Shown: in pieces, positions 57,690 through 64,000 of the stretch | Layout: the number at the start of each line of letters is the position of its first letter | How positions within the stretch are numbered: position 1 is the stretch's first letter | Source of the DNA: Temnopleurus reevesii | Lineage: Eukaryota; Echinodermata; Echinoidea; Temnopleuroida; Temnopleuridae | NCBI GenBank assembly: GCA_036244855.1 | Contig: BQKZ01001891.1 | Span: 12,070 to 76,069, forward strand | Direction of reading: 5' to 3' | DNA length: 64,000 nucleotides | The notes under the pieces: generated by a model | Told to the model about the DNA's origin: nothing | The model's database searches: none | The model's input: only the letters and a program-made list of their open reading frames with translations | Made by a program: the position numbers and the translations under genes

Positions 57690-58590
57690 CAAAAAAAATA
57701 TCTGAACAGCAAAATTAGCAGAACAGAAAAAGAAAAGACTTGAGAAAATCGGACAACTGATGACGTCATAAGTGCATAATTCACAAATTATTGTATAGTA
57801 TGCAAAAATATTTCCTTAAAACTATAACTCGAGGGTATCTTCATGATAGATATGTGATTTCCCTTTTTGAATTTTAACATGAACACAAAATTTATATCTT
57901 TCTGTAGGATTTGCACCATGAATATCATCAAAATGATGGTTAAAGATAGAATACTACTTTTGCGAGCTAAAATCTGACATTCCAAGAATTTAATGTTACG
58001 ATAAAAGGTATAAATGACCATAATCTATCGCCAATCAAGTAAGCTCGAAGATGGCTATATTAGATGTATTTAAAGTTATCTTAATAATACTTGAATTTCG
58101 CAGCCGGCCAATTATTACACCGTGCATTCAAAATTCAAAACGGCCGTTGACCGCTCGTTGACCAATAGCGCAAGAGTATCTCTCAGTGCTTGTTCCACAT
58201 AGTGTGGCAGTGTATTGAAGTGCATACTGTACGTGCTCTTACATGGTTGTGTGTGTATGTGGTAATGCGCTTGGAGTATCGCGATACCGTTGGTTTGAAG
58301 ATTATGATAAAATAGATTTTTATTTGAATTAAATATTCTGGACTACACTCGACCAAAAATACTTCATAGAGGTTGTTCTTTTGACATATTTGAGGTACAC
58401 AACAAGTTGTAGGCATACCTGTAATGTGTGCAAATGTAGTTATACAACCCCATCAAATTGGCAACCTCTCTGAAATGATTTGCCCAATTTCTCAAATTTA
58501 TAACTTTTTTCATTACTTGTCCGACTTCTTTTTCTTCACCAAATTTATCTGTTCCTGTTAAAAAATAATCAAATTCAGGCGTAGATTCTT
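57690..58590. mobile_element. Degenerate foldback element, ~0.9 kb
   Basis: The left side ('aacagaaaaagaaaagacttgag', 'aaatcggacaactgatgacg') is inversely repeated on the right ('gtccgacttctttttcttca', 'ttatctgttcctgtta'). Its internal sequence ('catgatagatatgt', 'tctttctgtag') is shared with 61700-62165. Confidence 0.65.
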
Positions 58591-58837
58591 CTTCTAAGCA
58601 ATGCATGCTATATCAAATGGTTTGGCACCGCAATATCTTAAAGATTTGGTTTGGGCCAGAAATATACAGAAACATCAGATGGAAAGATTTTTAAAGTAGA
58701 TGAATCCTCGACCGCGCACGGTAGAAATTTATGCCTCCGCCATCACGTAATCAGAAAGATATGTACGGCTTGTTCCATGCCATCAGATATATAAAAAAAA
58801 AAAAAAAAAAAAAAACTTTTTACAAATTTTGGGCACT

Positions 58838-60407
58838 CCCTTATACAAATTTTCATACATTTTGTACAAGCTTGTTTGACTAGCTAGCAGACAAGCTTGT
58901 TTCGTTCCAAATATGCAAATGAGTTGCACGCTTGTCAAACTAGCTTGCGGCAATCTTGAAAACTAGCTTGGCCACAAGCTTCCAACAATCTTATTTACTA
59001 GCTATTATTACTAATTTGCATATTTGGAACAAGCTATTATTTGGAACTAGCTATTACTAATTTGCATATTTGGAACAAAACCAGCTCGAAAACAAGCTTG
59101 TACAGCAACAAGCTTATCATCCTACAAGCTTGTACATATACTACCTTATATCATCTTACAAGCTTGTAAAGTAACTAGCTTGTTTTACAAGCTTGTACAG
59201 CAACTAGCTTGTCATCTATACAAGCTCGTACTACGACTAGCTTGACGTCTTACAAGCTTGCCATCTTACAAGCTTGCCGTCTTACAAGCTTGCCGTCTTC
59301 CAAGAAAGTTTAATGGTAGTTGTGACGGTTGTAGAGACTGTGTGCATTTATACCTTACATAAGGGAAAGTTTTACTTTTCATAGTTAGTTAGTGAATATA
59401 TTAATTAACTTATTTAATGAACTGTAATAATTGTTAAATAATTAATTACATTTCTTGATATTGAAGTAATATAACACAATGAATTCAACTACTAAAATCA
59501 TTATTATTTTGGGTAAATTCAATTGATTTGTGTTTTGTGCATATTAATATTATGCAAATTAGGTTACTGGAAACTAGCTTAAATTATGACAAGCTTGTAT
59601 TCTAACTAACTTGAATGAATTACAAGCTTGTTTGGCCAGATCTAAAAACTAGCTTAATCTATGATATGCTTGTATTGATACTATTAATTTGAGTGAATAT
59701 TATCAATTATTTGCATTTCGATCACCTTAATTTAAATTCATAATTATGCATCCCCCATTGCCAGCTTTAGACTTCTGAGAGCTACTCCACAAACTAAATG
59801 ATCATCCTCACTATAAAGATCACTCATTTTACTTATTTGAAAAGTTTTGACAGATATAAGAGTGCAATCAAACTAGCTTGATTCCAAACTAACTTATTTT
59901 TCTCACCATCTAGTCAGACATCAAGCTAGGTTTTATGTCAACAAGCTTGTTTTGATTTGACGATTGTTAACCATCTTACTCGCTTGTGCAAACTAACTTA
60001 TTTTTGTCACCATGGCACAAGCTTAATTGTCAGGCAAGGTTAATAATGTCAACAAGCTTGTTTTGACTTTAAGATTGTACGACATGATTGTGAACTATCT
60101 TGCTTGCTAACTTATTTCCGTGACAATAGATGGCACTAGCTAGTTGAAGGAGCTTGTTTCGTTGCACGCTTGTAAACTAGCTAGTTTGAAAATTAGCGTG
60201 TTCATTACTAACTTAAACTTTATACAAGCTTGTCACTCGCTTGTCTGCCTGAGTAACAAGCTAGTTGCAAGGTGGTTATTATGCCTTAAGCGAGTTTTAA
60301 GGCGGCAGCTAGATGGTCGCACGTACGCTTATTTTACAGAGAACAAGCTTATTAAGATTGCGACTAGCTTGTAACCATCTTCTGACTAGCTTATTTTTGT
60401 ATAAGGG
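58838..60407. mobile_element. 1.57-kb element packed with AAGCTT motifs
   Basis: The ends cccttatacaaa and tttgtataaggg are inverted repeats. Between them about 18 AAGCTT hexamers occur, mostly inside the 10-base palindrome acaagcttgt, along with many 'aactagctt' variants. The centre (about 59330-59560) is plain AT-rich DNA. Non-autonomous, no coding capacity seen. Confidence 0.75.
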
Positions 60408-61004
60408 CTGCGACCTTTGACTCCGTGCACCCTAAATCTAATCAGTTCATCCTCACATGCTTATACATATTTGAGACATGTTTGGTCAAAATCTGTGGAG
60501 CAGTTCTGAACTTATTGCGGTAACAAGCTATTTTGGGTGATTTTTACAATTTTCTTTTGCCCTGTGACCTTTGACCTTTGACCCACTGAACCCAAAATCT
60601 AATCAGTTAATCCTCAAATGCTTATACATACTTGAGCCAAGTTTGATCAAAATCTGTACATCAGTTCTGAACTTATTGCGGTAACAAGCCATTTTGGGTG
60701 ATTTTTAACAAGTGTTTGGCCCTGTGACCTTTGACCTTTGACCCATTGAATCCTAAATCTAATCAATTCATCCTCACATGCTTATACATATTTGAGACAT
60801 GTTTGGTCAAAATCTGTATATCATTTCTTATTGCGGTAACAAGCTATTTTGGGTGATTTTTAACAAGTTTTTGGCCCTGTGACCTTTGACCTTTGACCCA
60901 CTAAACCCAAAATCTAATCAATTCATCCTCACATGATTATACATACTTGAACCAAGTTTGGTCAAAATCCGTCCAGCGGTTCTGAACTTATCGCGGTAAC
61001 AAGG
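60408..61004. repeat. Tandem array, about four units of ~155-160 bp with TGACCTTTGACC motif
   Basis: Units begin 'gtgacctttgacctttgacc' (from about 60563, 60723 and 60878; the first unit, from 60408, is truncated) and share 'aatctaatcagttcatcctc', 'cttatacatacttgag' and 'ttattgcggtaacaagc'. Confidence 0.92.
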
Positions 61005-61051
61005 TCCGGACGGACGCACGGACGGACGCACGGACGCACGGACGGACGGAC
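61005..61051. repeat. (GGAC/GCAC)n short tandem repeat
   Basis: Units of cggacggacgcacggacgg adjoining the end of the tandem array. The minus-strand Arg/Ala/Ser-rich open frame here is an artefact. Confidence 0.95.
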
Positions 61052-61067
61052 AACCCGGAAACATAAT

Positions 61068-61100
61068 GCCTCCGGCACCACCTTACGGTGGCGGAGGCAT
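61068..61100. repeat. Terminal hairpin of the composite element
   Basis: The stem atgcctccg.caccacc pairs with ggtggcggaggcat across a 4-base loop, at the right end of the 58728-61103 element. Confidence 0.85.
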
Positions 61101-61103
61101 AAA

Positions 61104-61699
61104 AAAACTTGTTCAACCTTTTCACGCAAAAAGGAATAAAATAACTTTGTTTATAAATACATGGATGCAGATGCAGATACAATATGTGATTGGACGTTTT
61201 TTATATTAAGCAACAATATTCATTTATAGGTTAAAACGGATTAAAATGCCAATAAAAATATCCCCAAGGGTGCTAAAGTGGCACCCACAAGATTTTTGTT
61301 TAGTACCCCTAGACTATCATATTGAAAAATTTAAAAAAAAAATAAATTAAAAAGCGATGTCAGAGTTTGCCACCTCCCTGCTGGGATTCTCCGTGACTTA
61401 AAAATATGTAATTGTGTGGTCATACACTTGTACAGCGCGGATAAACCCCTGCGGGGAACAGGGCCAAGAAAGCCTTATTATGTTAGCTGACCAAAGGCCA
61501 TGTATAATATTGTTTCAGAGCGCTGATATTCATTTTTACTCGTTTTGATTTGATAGTAAATGTCTCTTTCATTTTTTCACACTTTTAAATTTCAAACTTG
61601 CTAAATTAGCAAAATTATATATAGTTCTAAACATGTCTTCACATACATTTAAACCTGTTTTGAGATCATTTGGCCGTGCAATTAAGTACACATACATGT
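61104..61699. other. No gene seen
   Basis: AT-rich single-copy-looking DNA with no coding signal or recognised repeat. Confidence 0.5.
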
Positions 61700-62165
61700 A
61701 AAGGACCAGAAAAAACAAATGAACAGAACAAAAAATGTTTGAGAAAAATCAGAGCATTTACAAGAAGAGTTATAAAGTAAGTTTAAATATTCAGACAAAT
61801 TGGCAACTGCTGATGTCATAGGTCATTAGGTGCACAACTAACCATTTATTACATTTATTTCAATGTTATATTACTTTTCCCCCGAAAATATAATTTCTTC
61901 AAAATTCAAATATAGGATATTTGCATGATAGATATGTTTTACATTCTTACAAACTTTGTGTCTTTCTGTAGAGTATTGCATAATAAATACAAACAAAATT
62001 GGTTACATGTCTGAAAATTTTGACCGATTTGATCATTCATTTTTTTTATATTTCAAAATGCATAATTCTTGTTATCACTTGCCCGATTTTGTTCAAATTG
62101 TTTTTATTCTTTTCATCAATTTGTTCTGTTCCAGTAACACAAACAAAATTGGGGGTAGACAATTC
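61700..62165. mobile_element. Foldback element, ~450 bp
   Basis: The left arm 'ccagaaaaaacaaatgaaca ... ttgagaaaaatc' is inversely repeated at the right ('gttcaaattgtttttattct', 'caatttgttctgttcc'). It is related to 57690-58590 and to fragments at 2580-2960. Confidence 0.7.
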
Positions 62166-62490
62166 TTTTGAAATGAACAACCCGGTGATTTGTTTTTAAT
62201 GATGTTTAGAGTGCTTTCCTTTCTTGCATGATTAATCAACCTTAACTTCAAATATCATATTTTCGTTTTCTGATTCATTATTTCATTGTTTTCAACAAAT
62301 CGAATTTGTTTACTTCCTTGATCCATATCAAATGAGATATCATAACAATTTTGATTAATCATCGTGTTCAGTGAACGATGACACTTTCATTTTGAAAATA
62401 CTGATTTTACAAACATGTTTGTATTAATAATGAACAATTCATAACAATTAATAATTCATAACATTCAAAGAAGTTTATTTCAATTTCTCG

Positions 62491-62753
62491 AGTTGTCATG
62501 GTGTAGTGGTCCGGACTCTCGCCTTTCAACCCGAGAGTCGTAGGTTCGAATCCCATCCACGACGTTGATTTCCTTCTGCAAGAATTTTTTCCCCATTGAG
62601 CTGTACTCGACCCAGGTGGTACCCACCAGTAGGCATAAATTCTTTGAATGCAGAAGACGTCAAATAGTAGCTTTGCTATAGCCGGGTGATAATACAGAGT
62701 GCTGAGAAACACTTTGTAATAAGCGCTATATAAATGTTGAGTATTATCCTTAT
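62491..62753 (+). mobile_element. tRNA-derived SINE (family 2)
   Basis: The head gtgtagtggtccggactctc and B-box ggttcgaatcc, the shared body and the 3' end 'aagcgctatataaatgttga' with an ATT-rich tail are all present. A few substitutions separate it from the copy at 14850. Confidence 0.9.
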
Positions 62754-62842
62754 TTCATTCTACATTTGATATTTCATCTCAACTTGCATATCACATTGTT
62801 TAAACCCTTTCAGGATAGACGATAGAACACATTTTGTGGTTT

Positions 62843-63127
62843 GATGATAATGATAATGATAGATGAAATTTTTATAACGCACGTGTCCACTCTGCTGAGT
62901 GCTCAAGGCGCTTTACATTATTATTACCCTGGCTTTAGCCCGGCAGCCATTCACGGCGCACTTGGCATTTCAAAGAATAAATATTCCTGCCAGGTACCCA
63001 TTCACCTCACCTGGGTTGAGTGAAGCACAATGTGGATGAATTTCTTGCTGAAGGAAATTGACGCCATGGGTAGGATTCGAACCTACGACCCTCTAGTTGA
63101 AAGGCGAGAGTCAGGACCACTACACTT
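62843..63127 (-). mobile_element. tRNA-derived SINE (family 2), inverted
   Basis: The same element on the minus strand: B-box ggttcgaatcc at about 63075, body 'agcaagaaattcatccacat' and the 'gcgc..ttataaa' 3' end near 62870 with a (TGATAA)n tail. It faces the copy at 62491-62753 about 90 bases away. Confidence 0.9.
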
Positions 63128-64000
63128 TTGATGTAGGGCTCTGAAAAATATTCCAGATGCATGAGAAGAAAGGGAAAAGAATTCTACACAAAATATAACC
63201 GTTACTATCCTGCCACTGTACATGATGTATGCCGTTTGTCACAAAAAATTTTTGTAATGAAAATAACCGCCGAAATTGTCACAAATCCTTAACTTGGCAA
63301 CATACGAAGCATTAAAAAATCCTTAGGTCTGAACACGCTTTTCGGTGACGAAGACTCAATTTCATTTATAATATTACATTTCATAGAAATATTTTAAAAA
63401 GATAATCAAACAGTTTTGTGTTGCCAATTTAGAGAAGGAGTAAGAATTTTATTTTTTTGTAAAATGATTCCTGTCCTGAATGGGTTTACTATTGAGCGCA
63501 CTAAACCAACTCTCACCTGAATAAGGCCGCCAAAATTTGCACAGTCAAATTTAAGAAAAATCAAAATTAATTATGCTAATTCATGAATAAAATGACACTT
63601 TATACTGTAGTTCACAAAGTACAAGTCCTGAAAAACTATTTTTGTGTGAACATTCATAATAAAATTCTTTACAAATCCACTTAAAAGACTAAATGAATGT
63701 CATCCCGACAAATTTGTAATGTTTTTATTTTTTATTTTATTTCTTATGTGTTTTCTTGTTTTTTGACATTCTGTTTTTCATTGTTTTTTTTTCATTGGAA
63801 TTGTATTGCTGAACCAATTAGAACCTAAATAGGTCATAACCATCCCATAAACGTAAGGATATCAATGAAGCCCCCATTCCCTTCCGTTCAGTAGCGGTAG
63901 TACAGCGTTCAAGATTTCTGCGTTGACCTAGCGGATCGAAGCGGCCACGAACATGCGTCTAGCGATGCCAGGGCGGTGTTTTAGCGGTTGTGAACTTTGC
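63128..64000. other. No gene seen
   Basis: AT-rich DNA. The last ~110 bases ('gtagcggtagtacagcgttc', 'tagcggatcgaagcggcc') resemble the arms of the 49629-49921 element and may start another palindromic repeat cut by the window edge. Confidence 0.45.

Larger units (their letters stand above)
58728..61103. mobile_element. Composite element with 'tttatgcctccgcc' ends
   Basis: The left end tttatgcctccgccatca and right end ggtggcggaggcataaa are inverted. From the right end inward lie a hairpin (61068-61100), a (GGAC)n tract and a tandem array of ~160-bp units. A second element (58838-60407) is inserted near the left end. No open frame resembling a transposase. Confidence 0.75.

Noticed and set aside
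62491..62560. Functional tRNA gene
   Set aside because: The same head occurs in five dispersed copies with a shared non-tRNA body, so it is a SINE.

Overview
This window looks like nuclear DNA of an animal, most likely a marine deuterostome such as an echinoderm (sea urchin-like). The evidence is split genes with GT-AG introns, sacsin-family genes coded on giant exons, tRNA-derived SINEs, many small palindromic (MITE-like) elements, long microsatellites and four N gaps. The species is an inference; no marker gene settles it.

Region 1 (1-8013, plus strand) holds the 3' six exons of a gene for a YeeE/YedE-type (sulfur transport domain) membrane protein. All splice phases fit and the last two exons join to give the hallmark GGCTSGHGLSG motif. 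The exons are too short to appear as long open frames. Its 5' exons lie to the left of the window. The introns carry SINEs, small palindromic elements, microsatellites and two broken copies of part of exon 4.

Region 2 (8014-19640) has no gene I can support. It contains hairpin-type elements, an inverted array of short 'ttcgtccaat' units (10466-11022), SINE copies, a ~139-bp tandem repeat (16067-16625) and an AT-rich minisatellite of roughly 85-bp units (about 16970-19270).

Region 3 (19640-55541, minus strand) is a tandem pair of sacsin-like (SACS-family) genes. Copy 1 (31051 down to 19715) is one open giant exon with HSP90-like ATPase repeats, a DnaJ domain and a C-terminal HEPN domain; its 5' end is cut off at a single N at 31052. 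Copy 2 has five recognisable exons (55541-55520, 51725-51643, 50345-50087, 47056-45509, 43799-32731). Its giant exon has eight in-frame TAA/TAG codons and no frameshift, so it looks like a recently disabled gene. The last ~1.2 kb of coding sequence (DnaJ plus HEPN) and the 3' flank, including the minisatellite, are about 98-99% identical between copies, while most of the upstream coding sequence is clearly more diverged. This points to gene conversion or a recent unequal exchange. The single N is probably a gap of unknown size hiding the 5' exons of copy 1.

Region 4 (55542-64000) has no supported gene. It holds a 626-base gap, foldback elements, a composite element with 'ttatgcctccgcc' ends (58728-61103) that contains a second element packed with AAGCTT motifs, a tandem array whose units each carry a nuclear-receptor DR1-like site, and a head-to-head pair of SINEs.
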